64,000 bases of DNA, taken from contig ML664161.1 of NCBI GenBank assembly GCA_007570785.1, forward strand, positions 40,664,360 through 40,728,359, in the 5' to 3' direction. The notes beneath the pieces were generated by a model. It saw only the letters and a list, made by a program, of their open reading frames with translations, was not told the origin of the DNA and did no database searches. This document shows, in pieces, positions 21,623 through 33,165 of the stretch. A program made the translations under genes and the position numbers. Numbering within the stretch: position 1 is the first letter of the stretch; each line of letters begins with the position of its first letter. The DNA comes from Antilocapra americana. Its lineage: Eukaryota > Chordata > Mammalia > Artiodactyla > Antilocapridae.

Positions 21623-24600
21623 TAACAAGGTGATGTTTCAAGAATCTCAGTTATTAACCTTCTGGTTCTGAGAGATCTGGGGCCTACATGCTTGTGGTCA
21701 GCAGTTCCATCTGGTGGGAGTCTGGTTTCCAGGTTAAAAACAAAATTAGGAATGTGTGTCAGGCATCCTCATATATATCCTTCAGGGAGGAACTGAAGAA
21801 CTAAAGATTCTGTGACTCTGCTATATGGTTGATTTATTGAATTGTTATCAGTTGGAATTGTTATCAGTTTTCCTGGTCCAACCATTATTTCTTGTTACCA
21901 TATGTTCACATTTTTCTAATCATTAACCCTTGAACCAGTCTTTCTGAGACTGAGGGGAGGCTTAAGGGACCAAAGCAAAACCTTTTATTTCAAGAGCTGA
22001 GGGATACCAGGGTGGGGGTCATATACAAAGAGGCCTGAAGGGTCAGGCTCAGTTTCATACCCAGTTGGGTCAAAGACCTAATTTATACCCCCAAACTAAG
22101 GCATTCTTTCTATTTTCAATAGCAAAATTCATTGTGAGTTGTTAGTATTTGAGAATTCCCTCCAAAATTTTCTTTTTAAATAACCTTTCTTTTTCTAAAG
22201 TAAATCACTCATTTACTAAGTGTTTACAGCTAGCTTCTTAGGAAACAATATATGTCTTAAAGCTTCCTGCAGAGTTGGCAATACAGTGTTTGGTAATTTC
22301 TAATATTCTAATATATGGTCAAGTTTCTACATGCTGATCATAACATAAATATGTGTGATGAAATGTAATAATATGGTATCAAAAATGTATTTACCAAGTG
22401 TTGATAATAAGATATAGATAAAGCTAATTCAAAGTTAATAAGAACTGAGACTGGCTCTCAGGATCTCAACATTTTAGGAGACAAGACAGAAGACATTGAA
22501 TAGCTTTGTAATGGAAGAATTTTTAAATTATTGATTTAATTTTTTAAAAAATACAGGCTACACATGCAGAAAATTTAGAGCTTACACTATCATTTAAATA
22601 TGATAAATTCTGAAATATTTGTTTTTCAGTTCTTTCATGTATCTATTTCCTTTCTAAGAAAAGAGTATCCTATTCATTCCTATAGGAATATGTTTTAGGT
22701 TCTAGGTAGAAAATATAGATAGTTAGATAGGTAGATAGATAAATCACTAGGTAGGTACACAGATAGGAAAAAAATAAGTAGAAAAATAATCCCCAGTTGT
22801 TAAGTTAGTCTCTGTAGGGAAGTGACAAAAGCTCAGTTACATAGTATTTTAATTTTTATTTTTTAAATGGTAATTCATAGTGGATAATATATAGCAAATT
22901 GTTTTATTAATTTGTGACGAAGTAGATGACATGAACCACGGGTACAAAAGTGACTCCTTCTGTGGGGTGAGAATAGAGCAGCACTATAAACCCATGTCCT
23001 TCTCCACCTGCTCATGGTGTGTTTGACCACTCTGTCATAAGGAATACCTGTTAAGTGTCATAGAAATGAGCTGAGGAAACAATGAATGAGTTGTAGAGTC
23101 TGTTCTTTCTCATGATTGGCCTTAGAGCTTTGCCCGAAGGGAGAATTATGGGGGAAAAGAAAAGAAAATCAGTGGATGCAGAAGAGAGAAGGGTCAGAAA
23201 ATTCAATTCATCAAGAACTCTCTGTTTCTGTCTCTCTCTGTACATTTTTTCCACTTTCCATCCCTGATTTGCTGTTCAAATATATTTCAAATTTGTCTCT
23301 CATTTTCTTAGTCTATGAGCATCATCTACTGTCTGTGTTTCTATATGTTTATACATGGAGGAAAACCTTTTGATAACCTAAAATTATAATTTGAGAAACC
23401 AATTACTAATATGTGAAGCATATATCACTTACTGATTTTATTTAATTAGGCATTTGTTTATACTCTGTCTCATTTTTTCAGAGGATTGAGAGGCTCATAT
23501 GATATGCCTTTTCACGTTATAGTTCACACTGTGAGTCATAATTTCAAACTATGATTGAAAAACAGAACATGCCAGTAAGTGGCTTTGGTTTTGTGATTGA
23601 TTTGAGAAACTACTGCTCTGAGTAGGGTGATCAGTCACATAATCCAATCAGTTAATTCAATTCAAAAAAATATTTTTAAGGACTTGTACAACCATGTATG
23701 TGATGATATGTTAAGCAGAAAGATAAGAGTAAAATGTAACTCCTGACTTCAAGAACTTGACAGCTTAGGACTCCTTACTGGCTTCTTTTGCTTAATGTCT
23801 GGAGGTTCAGTCTTTAGTCACTAATCTGATAACCACAATCATCACTTAGTCACAAACTGATAACCACATTTCATGCCTCTTTCACAAAACAAGTAAGAAA
23901 GGTCATTCCTTTATCACTAGAGTCCTTCCTCTGAAGGTCAGGTGGAACTGGATTTGAGTGAATTGGGTCACTGGAGATGTTTTATGTTATCAGTGTAGTT
24001 GTATACAGTATTTTTGCTTCTTTACTAGCTTGGTTAATCAGGATGTGACATTTATAATTCTCATTGCATGAGGTATGATAATCATGTCGTGACATTTTTA
24101 TGCCTCATTCACTGTTTTGACTTGAACAGCTCCATGCCAAACACTGGTTTGCGGAGTTTTCATACTGTTTAATGCATTATGAAAACAAGGTAGAATGACA
24201 TGATTGTATGCAGAGTTTGAATGATTGCAGTCATATATTGATTAATACCGTGGCATCTAAAAAAAGACTGTGTAATTATAACATTAGATTACAAAACCAA
24301 GAAAGTCATAACATTGGATGACAGCTAACACAAATCAGTTTAGACTTTGAGTTTCCCATGAGTTTCCTAATGGATAAAAATTAAGAACAAAAGGTTTCTT
24401 TAATTGAATTTGTACAGTAGAGAATTGCATGATCTTCCTTTCCTTTTGTTACCATAAACTTCTGATTTCCTGGTATAGTCTCACATTTGTCTTCTGTTTA
24501 TGCTCTGTCTGATGGTCTTATCTCAAGCACTTCTTACACTGAAAATGGATTGCTCTTAGAGCTCACTACATTTAGTCATAAATCTAAAATTAGTAAGAGA

Positions 24601-26527
24601 GCATTGTTCTAAGACTGTGTGGACTTTCTTGGAACTTGGGGCAATGTACTTCATGCATTCCTGTCTTGTTACTTTGCAATCAACATATACTCATTTAGAA
24701 ATTCATAGCACTGGTACATGGACATTTTCTATTCTTCAGTTTATGCCTCCAGAAACAATAGTGTTCTTCTTGAAGAAAATAATAAACTCTTCTGGAAAGG
24801 AAAGGCAAGATTGAGTTCATGGAGTTTGAAGGCTATATTCAGCATTCAGTTCAGATACAATTTTTAAAGAAAGAGTTTAAATACACACAGCCCTATTAGC
24901 ACAGGATCAAATTCCTAACAAATTGATTGGACATGCAAGAAGAGTCTGTGTCCTAGATTTAAAGTCATTACACAGTGTCAAACACAGCTGTGAAGCAAGT
25001 ATTTTATTCTAGATGGACATGAACAAATTGGATGGTTCTGAAGATGATTGGCTGGTGGATTTCCTACAGTACAATTTTCAATAATGACAAATTTATTGAA
25101 GTCACTATTGTATTATTTAGCAAGAGAACGTTGCCCTATTTTGTATAACCATCAGTGACTAGTTAAGTGTGCACAAGAGTATGAATGCACAAATATTTAA
25201 ATAGATCCAGAGGTACCCAGAACTCTTAACTGGGGGGAGGGCAGTGCACCCAGTTCAGCCATTATCCTTACTCAACTGAAGATGAAGATACTCCTACACT
25301 TATATTGTCGCCTTACCCAATTTTCTCCCTTTTATTCTTGAGCACTGGCTTTTTGCTGCTTTCAAACTTTTCCTGAAAGTGCCCATTTTGGTTGAATTTA
25401 TGATATTTTTATGATACATTTTAATTTTAAATGTTTTTCTTTCTATACTGAGGAATACACAATCATATCAACATTACATATTCAAAAATATTGCATATAT
25501 AAACTACTGGGCATATGCTGTTGTTTCACATGAACTGTGCAGATTTCAAAGAGGAAACCTGGTACTTACATCTTTAATTTTGTGCCATGTGAGGGTTTGG
25601 AGAGAAAAATGGGCATTTATTTTGTTAAGCAAAGTTCTAATTAGTATTAAAATATTTGTAGAAGGCAGTGACAAGAGAAGGGAAGAAAAATAAATTCTTG
25701 TGAAATATAGTACTAGAATTTGCGTTTGTTTTACGAAATAAGTGCCTCATAAACTGTTCATTTTGTAATATAGATTTATAGTTGTTACTTAACGATTTGT
25801 GTGGAATATAAATAAGAAATAAGTGTGGTATATGTGTAATAGGCCAATGTAGTTACACATGATAAAATTGCCAGTCATCCTCTGAAGGTAGCCAAGCAGT
25901 CTCTAGTCTTAGGGAAGCTGACAAATCCCTGGCAAAGAATTCTGGAGGTTGCTTTTCCTTACCCTGGAAGAATTTTTTTCTTGATTGAATCAAAGAGTTA
26001 GGTAAACAGAGAAAAACAGAAACAACTGTTTTACAGTTCACTATAATTATACCAAGGGAGTATTCATCTTTTCCCTTTTTAGTAGGAAGAGTCTATTCTG
26101 AGCAATGGATATAATTAGTTAATAAGTACCTCCATCTTTATGCCTAAGGAACTTAGCTTCAGGGCAATTGTAATAGCAGGCAGTTAAAACAGATGTGGGC
26201 ATTCTATCTGAAGGCTACATACAAAGTTAACTAACAGAGTAGGTCCTTTTAAGTTGTATTATAAATCCAAGTTGACACCATTAACTTGTTTACAAAAAAA
26301 AAATGGTAACAAGTTAGGAGCTTCTGTAAAGTATTGTGTAGAATGAATTTTTTTTTTTTACTCTGAAGGTTAACAGATATTTGTTTTGTGTCATTAGAAA
26401 TCATCTATAACATCTTATGTGCAATAATTTGGTCAAGAAAATTATAGATTAGATTTTGTACTTCTTTCAAAAGTGATTTAAAATTTAAGATACATTAACA
26501 CAATCAAGAAGGAAACTGATTTAGTCT
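21623..26527. other. Long AT-rich stretch without recognised elements
   Basis: Nearly 5 kb with no transposon that I can name and no gene-like signal. It contains a (GATA)-type tract (22709-22760) and a diverged 32-bp tandem duplication (tagtcac...ctgataaccaca) at about 23815-23878. Undetected ancient repeats are likely. Confidence 0.35.
22709..22760. repeat. (GATA)n-type microsatellite
   Basis: Imperfect tagatagttagataggtaga units, degrading toward the 3' side. Confidence 0.7.
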
Positions 26528-26650
26528 ACTTTAATAAACATTTATTGAGTTCTAATATAGGCTGAGTATTCCCTCAGGGATGTAAAGATGAGTTTGGTTC
26601 CTGTCTTTGAGAACTTATACTCTGAAAAAGTTTCACCAACAGGCGGTTTC
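26528..26650 (-). mobile_element. L2 3' end, antisense
   Basis: Reads aataaacatttattgagttc, gctgagtattccctcaggga tgtaaagatg and ctgtctttgagaacttatac, the reversed L2 3' end and preceding sequence. Confidence 0.65.
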
Positions 26651-27284
26651 AGTGTTTGAGAAAATGTGGCCATAGAAGGGCAGAGAGATTCCTGAGCACA
26701 GTGGAGGAGAGGATGTTGGGCCAGCCTACATGGCTAGGAAGACCTCTTGGGTTCTGGAAGACATTCTGAGGTTCATGAGGCAGTGGTAGGAGGAGAAGGT
26801 GTTCTCAGCAAAGCAAAGAACATCATCTGCAGGTGTTGAATTATCCAATTATGCTATATGTCATAAATAAAATTGAAAAATGAATGGCATATCCTACTCT
26901 ATTTTTTTTTTTTTTTAGCCATCCTGTTTCTCCTATTGTCCTTGACTTCCAGTATTCCTTTGGGATTTTAGAAAGAACGAGTGAGTGATAGGAAGGAGGA
27001 GGGAAATTAAGAGGGGTGGCTTGAAATATTCTTGGATATTCTTCCTGATAGTGTTGTTTCTTTACCCCTTCAGAAGTAATAGAGAAGGAACTGAAGCTGT
27101 TGATTCAAATGATCTCTGTCCCTAATAATTAACCACTTCTCATCCACATGCTCACATGTTTTTCAAAAGGCAGGAGATTTAATGGAGTCCTCCTCAATCT
27201 CTTCCTTCCTTCTGTTGGTTTCATTTGAACCTCTGGAAAAGAATGACCATTAAAAACATTTCTATTTAATATAGCATACCTAAA
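26651..27284. other. No recognised feature
   Basis: Contains a T tract (about 26901-26918). Otherwise unremarkable. Confidence 0.4.
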
Positions 27285-27495
27285 CGTACTGAATACAGTA
27301 CCACATGCAACCGATGGAATGTCTTATTTAATCCTTAAAACAGCCTAAGAGACAGATACTACTTTCCCTGTTTTATGTATGGAAAAAAAAAGTACAGAGA
27401 GGTTAAATAACTTATCCAAGTTTATTTAGCTAGTAGGTTATAAAGTCAGTGTTTGAACCTAGGCAGTCGGACTCAGGGGCTGCACTTTTAAACCT
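27285..27495 (-). mobile_element. MIR SINE, antisense
   Basis: Well-preserved core: cttatttaatccttaaaaca, gtacagagaggttaaataac, gtttgaacctaggcagtcgg, then actcaggggctgcac. Reversed MIR. Confidence 0.85.
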
Positions 27496-27589
27496 TATTC
27501 AATACTGGCCCCTCACCTACTATTTGTTGCTTTAATTTAATATGTCTACAATATATAAGACATTCATGTGGATTATTTTATGTCTTATA

Positions 27590-27845
27590 ACATTTTATAG
27601 AATTTAATACACTTTCAGTTCATTATTTCATTTTGATCCTCAACATTAGGACCTATTAGATAGGCTAGCCAGATAGCAAAACCTCAGAAAGGAGAAAACT
27701 AAAACTCAAAGGATTTTAATTGATCAATGTTGCAAAATTAAGAAGCAGCAAGGCTCAAACCTGAGTCTTTTGATCCTAGTATACAGTTCTTTTTTTTTTT
27801 TTTTTTGATCCTAGTATACAGTTCTTTTCAGACCAGTATAAGACA
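27590..27845 (-). mobile_element. MIR SINE, antisense, interrupted by a T tract
   Basis: Reversed MIR core (aggagaaaactaaaactcaa, aggctcaaacctgagtcttt tgatcc). Its head region is interrupted by T17 and an 18-bp duplication (27772-27824), then continues as cagaccagtataagac to about 27845, where BovB begins. Confidence 0.7.
27772..27824. repeat. 18-bp direct repeat flanking a T17 tract
   Basis: gatcctagtatacagttc occurs at 27772-27789 and again, without a mismatch, at 27807-27824. Only 17 T lie between the copies. The arrangement matches a target duplication around a tail with no element body. Confidence 0.95.
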
Positions 27846-27902
27846 ACATCGCCAACATTTGTTGGATCATACAAAAAGCAAGGGAATTCCAGAAAAACAT
27901 CT

Positions 27903-27984
27903 TGTTGCTGTTCAGTTAGTCAGTCGTGTCTGACTCTTTGCAATGCCATGACTGCAGCACACCAGGCCTCTCTGTCCTTTACTG
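27903..27984 (-). mobile_element. Nested BovB or Bov-tA 3' piece with target duplication
   Basis: About 80 bp of reversed 3' end (gttcagttagtcagtcgtgt ... ccaggcctctctgtcc) inserted into the outer BovB. Flanks gaaaaacatct (27892-27902) and gaaaaaaacatct (27985-27997) look like the duplicated target. Confidence 0.8.
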
Positions 27985-28319
27985 GAAAAAAACATCTACT
28001 TCTGCCTCATAAGCTATAAGCCTTTTGACTGTGTGGATCACAGCAAACTATGGAAAATTCTTAAAGATGTGGAAATACCAGGACACCTTACCTGTCTCCT
28101 CAGAAACCTGTATGCAGGTCAAGAAGCAACAGTTAGAACCTTACATAGAACAACTGACTGGTTCCAAATTGGGAAAGGAGTACATCAAGGCTGTATATTA
28201 TCACTCTACTTATTTAGCTTATATGCAGAGTGTATCATGTGGAATTGTGGACTGGATGAATCACAAGCTGGAATCAAGATTGCTGATAGAAATATCAACA
28301 ACCTCAGACATGCAGATGA

Positions 28320-28752
28320 TTTTTGCAGTAGTCATGTCCAGATGTGAAAGTTGGACTGTAAAGGAGGCTGAGTGCTGAAGAATTGATACTTTTGAACTGT
28401 GGTGCTGGAGAAGACTCTTAAGAGTCCCTTGGACTACAAGCGGAACAAACAAGTTAATCTTTAAGGAAACCAATCTTGAATATTCATTGGAAGGACTGAT
28501 GCTGAAGCTGAAGGTCCTATACTTTGGCCACCTGAAGCAAAGAGCTGACTTGTTGCAAAAGACCCTGATGCTGGGAAAGACTGAGGGCAGGAGGAGAAGG
28601 GGAAGACAGAGGATGAGATGCTTGTTTGGCATCACTGAGTCAATGGACATGGGTTTGAAAAATCTCTGGGAGATAGTGAAGGACAGGGAAGCCTGGAGTG
28701 CTGCAGTTTATGGGGTTGCAAAGAGTTGGACGTGACTAGCAACTGAACAGCA
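28320..28752 (+). mobile_element. BovB 3' fragment inserted into BovB at the RT catalytic motif
   Basis: Starts ttttgcagtagtcatgtcca and runs to the 3' end gttggacgtgactagcaact gaacagc. The outer element stops at gcagatga and resumes at about 28753 (taactactctaatggcag), which follow each other directly in BovB. The possible target duplication, gcag(atga)/gcag(taac), is only partly preserved. Confidence 0.85.
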
Positions 28753-29535
28753 GCAGTAACTACTCTAATGGCAGAAAGTGAAGAGGAACTGAAGAGCCTC
28801 TCGATGAGGGTGAAACAGGAGAGTGAAAAAGTTGGCTTAAAACTCAACATCCAAAAAACTGAAATCATGGTATCTGGCACCATCACTTCATGGCAAATAG
28901 AAAGGGAAAAAGTGGAAGCAGTGACATATGTTTTTTTCTTGGCCTCCAAAATCACTGTGGACAGTGACTACAGCCTTGAAATTAAAAAAGGCACTTGCTC
29001 CTTGGAAGAAAAACCAAGACAAACCTAGACAGCATATTTAAAAGCAAAGACATCACTTTGCTGACAAAGATCCATGTAGTCCAAGCTATGGTTTTTCAAG
29101 TAGTCATGTACAGATGTGAGAGTTCTACCATAAAGAAGGCTGAGCACCAAAGAACTGATGCATTCAAATTGTGGCACCAAAGAAGACTCTTGAGAGTTCC
29201 TTGGACTGCAAGGAGATCAAGCCAGCCAATCTTAAAGGAAATCAACCCTGAATATTCATTGGAAGGACTGATGCTAACGCTGAAGCTCTAATACTTTGGC
29301 TACCTGATGGAAAGAGTCAACTCATTGTAAAAGACCCTGATGCTGGGAAAGATCGAAGGCAAAAGGAGAAGAGGGCAGCAGAGGGTGAGATGGTTAGATA
29401 GCATCACCAACTCAGTGGACATGGATTTGAGCAAACTCTGGGAGATGTGAAGGGCAGGGAAGCATGGCATGCTGCCGTCCACGGGGGTCACAAAGAGCTG
29501 GACACGACATAGCGACTGAAAAACAACAACAGCGG

Positions 29536-30084
29536 AATGAACAGTGCTAAGAACAATCACTGTAACATAAGATGGGAAAAGCATACCTGATCATGTAAAA
29601 ATGACATAAAAAGTCATATGCTGAAATAGTGAAAAACTGCACACTAAAACCAGGTCCCTCAAGTACATCATTTGGAAATCTTGAGCTGATTTTGCAGTAG
29701 TTTTTTTTTTTTTTTTTCCATTGCTAATGATCTTAAGTAGGCTGTAAACTGCACCCATGTCTCATTTGGTTTGGGTAATGTAGGAAGCTGGCAGTGGCAA
29801 GTAATTATAAAAATTAGAACAACAGAAGAAGTTTGTGTACAGTAGAGACTTTTAAACTTACTGCTTTCTTATGACTAATTATATAGTTGTATGAACAACA
29901 CAAAGCATTCTGATGGTTCTATTTCCAAAGATAGATGTATACACATACAGCTGATTATATATAGTGATGAGGAATCTGTTGTTTTCCAGTAACATCATTA
30001 AGGATTCATTTTCTAGTCTCATACCATCTTCTTCTACTAAATTTAATCCTTTTTGAACTATTAGAGAGGCACTGTTCCAAAACA
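29536..30084. other. No recognised feature
   Basis: Has a T tract at about 29700-29717. Nothing else identified. Confidence 0.4.
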
Positions 30085-30262
30085 GAGAAAAGCATAAACT
30101 AGTTTATTTAGCTCCACCACGTAGAATTATATCATGGTTGGAAAATTATTTAACATCTTTTGGCCACAGTTTCCTCATTTTTAGTATGAGAATTGTCATT
30201 CTTAACTAACAGAGTGTGTAAACATCTTGCCTACTATATAATAGACACTCAATATAATGCAT
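30085..30262 (+). mobile_element. MIR SINE (diverged)
   Basis: Reads aaaattatttaacatctttt, cacagtttcctcatttttag tatgag, and the tail atagacactcaatataatg. Sense MIR, with a Bov-tA inserted directly at its 3' end. Confidence 0.72.
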
Positions 30263-30264
30263 GT

Positions 30265-30425
30265 ATTCTCAGTTGCTCAGTCATGTCCAACTCTTTGTGA
30301 CCCCATAAACTATAGCCCACCAGACTCCTCTGTCCATGGAATTTTCTAGGCAAGAATACTTGAGTAGGTTGGCTATTTCCTCCTCCAAGTGATCTTCCTG
30401 ACCCAGGAATCAAACCCATGTACTC
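30265..30425 (-). mobile_element. Bov-tA SINE, antisense, head truncated
   Basis: Reversed body (ttgctcagtcatgtccaact, tctgtccatggaattttcta) to the tRNA-like gacccaggaatcaaaccc. The rest of the head is missing. Confidence 0.9.
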
Positions 30426-30449
30426 AATAGTATATGTCATCATTATTAT

Positions 30450-30451
30450 TA

Positions 30452-30490
<39 letters not shown>

Positions 30491-30570
30491 CATATATGAA
30501 TGTATATATATATATATATGAATGTATATGTACACATATATGTATGCATATGTACACATGTATATAGTTT
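30450..30570. repeat. Compound (CT)n(TA)n(TG/TATG)n microsatellite
   Basis: About 24 nt of CT repeat pass into TA repeats and then degenerate tatatgaatg / tgtacacatata units with internal dyad symmetry. Likely polymorphic and prone to slippage. Confidence 0.9.
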
Positions 30571-30689
30571 ATGCTCAATATATAATAATTTATTTATAAT
30601 AATCTATTCTGGAATTCAAAGCATTACTATTTTATAGTATGTAAAGTTTGTTTTGAGAAGCCATAGTTCACTTTCTTTGTATTTTTAAA

Positions 30690-31010
30690 ATTTTTATCAA
30701 GGTATTATTGACTTACAGTATTATATGTTTCAGGTGCTTCATAGTACATATAGTGATAAGATACGATATTTGTCTTTCTCCATCTAACTTATTTCACTAA
30801 GCATAATACTCTCCACGTTCATCCATGTTGTCACAAATGGCTTATGGTTGAGTAGTTTTCCATTGCACATAGATACCACATCTTCTGTTGTATACATGTA
30901 CCACACCTACCAGTAGATTTTTGGCATAGATTGGTGACTTTTTTTTACTGGTACATGTACCACATCTACCTGTAGATTTTTAGCATAGATTTTCATATCA
31001 CAGACCCTTT
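30690..31010 (-). mobile_element. Old L1 3' fragment, antisense, with 59-bp tandem duplication
   Basis: Contains cttatttcactaagcataat, ttcatccatgttgtcacaaa, and gagtagttttccattgcaca followed by ataccacatctt, the reversed L1 3' region. From 30893 a segment (tacatgtaccaca...atagatt) repeats at 30952, period 59 bp, with a few mismatches. Confidence 0.7.
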
Positions 31011-32394
31011 AATCACACCAATGTATAAATAACTGAGTGAACCACCCCCAACAAGATAAAGGCATTTATTGTGTAGGGCAATAAAAGACTTTAACAATAA
31101 GTAAAGACTTATATGAAAGAGATGGATCCAGGCTTCTGGTCACCCTCCCACTTAGGCTCTGTACTCCAATCATATTAGATAACTTGCAATTCACCCCTGT
31201 TTTAGTTCATTAAAACATTAATTATGTTATTCCTTCTTTTCCATCTTTTCAAAATATTGCCTCATTTTTTATTTTCCTAGTAATTTCCTCCTCCTTTACT
31301 AAGACCCTTCTTAAATGATACTTCTTATGTGAAGACATTGCCAATTACACACACACATACCACTCAATTTTACGGCTACCTGAACTCAACCACACTTGAG
31401 GATAGTCACTCTAAAATGCATGACCTAGCCAGAAATTCCAAGCGTCATTAACATCATTTAGCCCTTTCTTCGTGATCCAGAACAGCCATTATGGACCAGG
31501 ATTTTTGGGCAGCATGGTAAAAAGCTGTCAGCCATCATCTCTGTTAATATTTTACCTGCCTCAGACAACTTCTGGCCTTTTCTGGTTTACTTCTACTAAT
31601 CCATCAGAACCTGAGAAGTCAGATAACTAAGGTTTAAAAGAACTGCATATTTAAAAAGTCAATAGAGTTCCTCATGAATTCCTAAGAGCCTTAATGCATG
31701 GCTTTGGGGTAGATATTTCCAGCTTCTCTGAGGCTTTTATCAGAGACTTCTGACAAGCTGGACTTTCTGTATAAGTGGGGAGTTACTGTATTTAAATCTG
31801 TTAATGTTTGCTTGAAGGAACACAGAATAAAAAAATGTAGATATAAACAGAATTTAAATTAGAAAGTAAGCATAAACTCACCAAGGTATTTAAAACATAA
31901 TTTAATATGAAAGCATTCAGTTTATATCCACTTTTTCCATTATGGAATTGAGAGTTAAAAGGCCCAGCAGATAAGAATAATGTACAAATTGCTAGATTAT
32001 CCTCTGCTTACACTTAAAACAAACCAGCTAATTGTTTATTTATTTGCCTAGCAGTTGCTGCCTTGATTATAGGTCATTAATGACCATTAATAAATGAAAT
32101 TGTGTTTTCATTTCCCTAAGCAATTTTGAATTCCATAAATCTTGCATTTCTCATTAAACTTGTTCATTCAGTTTTACACATGCTTGATCAACAAATATGA
32201 TCAAGGCCTACAGTGCAACTTTAAAAGTAACATGAAACTTTTAGAACAAATACAACAAAAGGGATAATTCATGAAGTTTCTTATTGTCTCTCCCTGATGG
32301 GAGTATTTGTCTTTAAAAGTATATTACTAGAAGACCTGAAAATTAATCAAAAAAGATTAAGATACCTTTGTTCTTTGTGAAGAATAATAATAGT
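31011..32394. other. Repeat-poor AT-rich stretch with homeobox-like sites
   Basis: No transposon recognised. The part at about 32000-32200 is dense in ATTA/TAAT cores and holds a 14-bp perfect palindrome at 32072. A conserved regulatory role is possible but unproven. Confidence 0.35.
32072..32085. promoter_or_regulatory. 14-bp perfect palindrome (IR4 half-sites plus ATTA)
   Basis: ggtcattaatgacc is its own reverse complement. With flanking bases it gives aggtca and tgacca, nuclear-receptor-type half-sites, inverted with a 4-bp spacer that is part of a tcattaatga homeobox-like core. Confidence 0.35.
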
Positions 32395-32535
32395 TCTTTG
32401 TATGTATATGAGGATTTTATCTATATAAATTATTTTAATATTGTCATATTTGATATAATTGGATATTATCCCCATTAAATAAAAGGAAAAATGGAGAATT
32501 AAATAATTTAATTATTGCCCACACAAATTTGCACT
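32395..32535 (-). mobile_element. MIR SINE, antisense (diverged)
   Basis: Reads ggatattatccccattaaat, then ggaaaaatggagaattaaat aatttaattattgcccacac, the reversed MIR core. Confidence 0.6.
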
Positions 32536-33034
32536 GAAGTCTTGATCCTTTGTTACTGATCAAATGATAAGAAACCTTGATTGATATTCTGAGGCTTATT
32601 TTCATCTCGCATTGAAAACAGAACTAATAATTTTTTAAATTTTAAAACTATTTTGAAAACTAAAGATATTATTGGGAAAATGCTAGGCACACTGTAGATA
32701 CTCAGTTGATATGCTTTCTTTCCCCTTCTTCATTAAAACATAGCTTTTTATTTTATGAAGATTCTAACATTTGTAGAAGACAAAATGTTAAATGGTTTTA
32801 TAAAGTTTAGTGTACTGATGAATTCAGAAAATTAACATGTTTAAAAATAGGTTGAGTTTATGGTAAAGCATACTCTAGCTAATGAATATCTTAGATTTGG
32901 AAAGAGAATTACTGCATATTATTTACAAAGATGTTAAATGAGTTTGGCTGTGCCAATTGTGCTTCAGGTGGCAAAACTGTTTTCACCGTTCATATTATTA
33001 TACAGAAATACAGTATGTGAAATGAATACAGTAG
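32536..33034. other. No clear feature
   Basis: Around 32675-32715, tgctaggcacactgtagata ctcagttgat resembles a MIR or L2 3' tail, but it is too short to call. Nothing else seen. Confidence 0.35.
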
Positions 33035-33165
33035 TCTAGCAGGAGTGAGAAAGTCTCGGTTCTGGTTATGAGCCAGGCCACTAACTGTGCGACTCTGAGC
33101 AAGTTACTTAACCTGTCTGGATTTCATCTTACTCACTGATACTTGTAAAATTTAAAATAAATATT
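33035..33165 (+). mobile_element. MIR SINE
   Basis: Reads tctggttatgagccaggcca ctaactgtgcgactctgagc aagttacttaacctgtctgg, a good sense MIR core. Confidence 0.82.

Larger units (their letters stand above)
27846..29535 (+). mobile_element. BovB LINE with two nested insertions
   Basis: A 5'-truncated BovB starts in the RT (gccaacatttgttggatcat) and ends at gactgaaaaacaacaac. It is broken by a short antisense piece (27903-27984) and by a second sense BovB (28320-28752). After removing these, the outer element runs continuously from the RT through acctcagacatgcagatga to taatggcagaaagtgaag and the 3' end. The YADD tyrosine codon is changed to histidine (cat). All frames are dead. Confidence 0.9.

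Noticed and set aside
23811..23880. Possible CRISPR-like or regular repeats (tagtcac...ctgataaccaca)
   Set aside because: Only two diverged copies with a 32-bp period. The sequence is mammalian and has no array.
28025..28378. 117-codon frame looking like a fused RT protein
   Set aside because: It crosses the junction of the nested BovB at 28320 and is in a wrong BovB frame. It is an artefact of insertion, not a fusion gene.
30249..30578. 109-codon minus-strand frame rich in I/Y/R/E repeats
   Set aside because: It is translation of a microsatellite plus a Bov-tA SINE.
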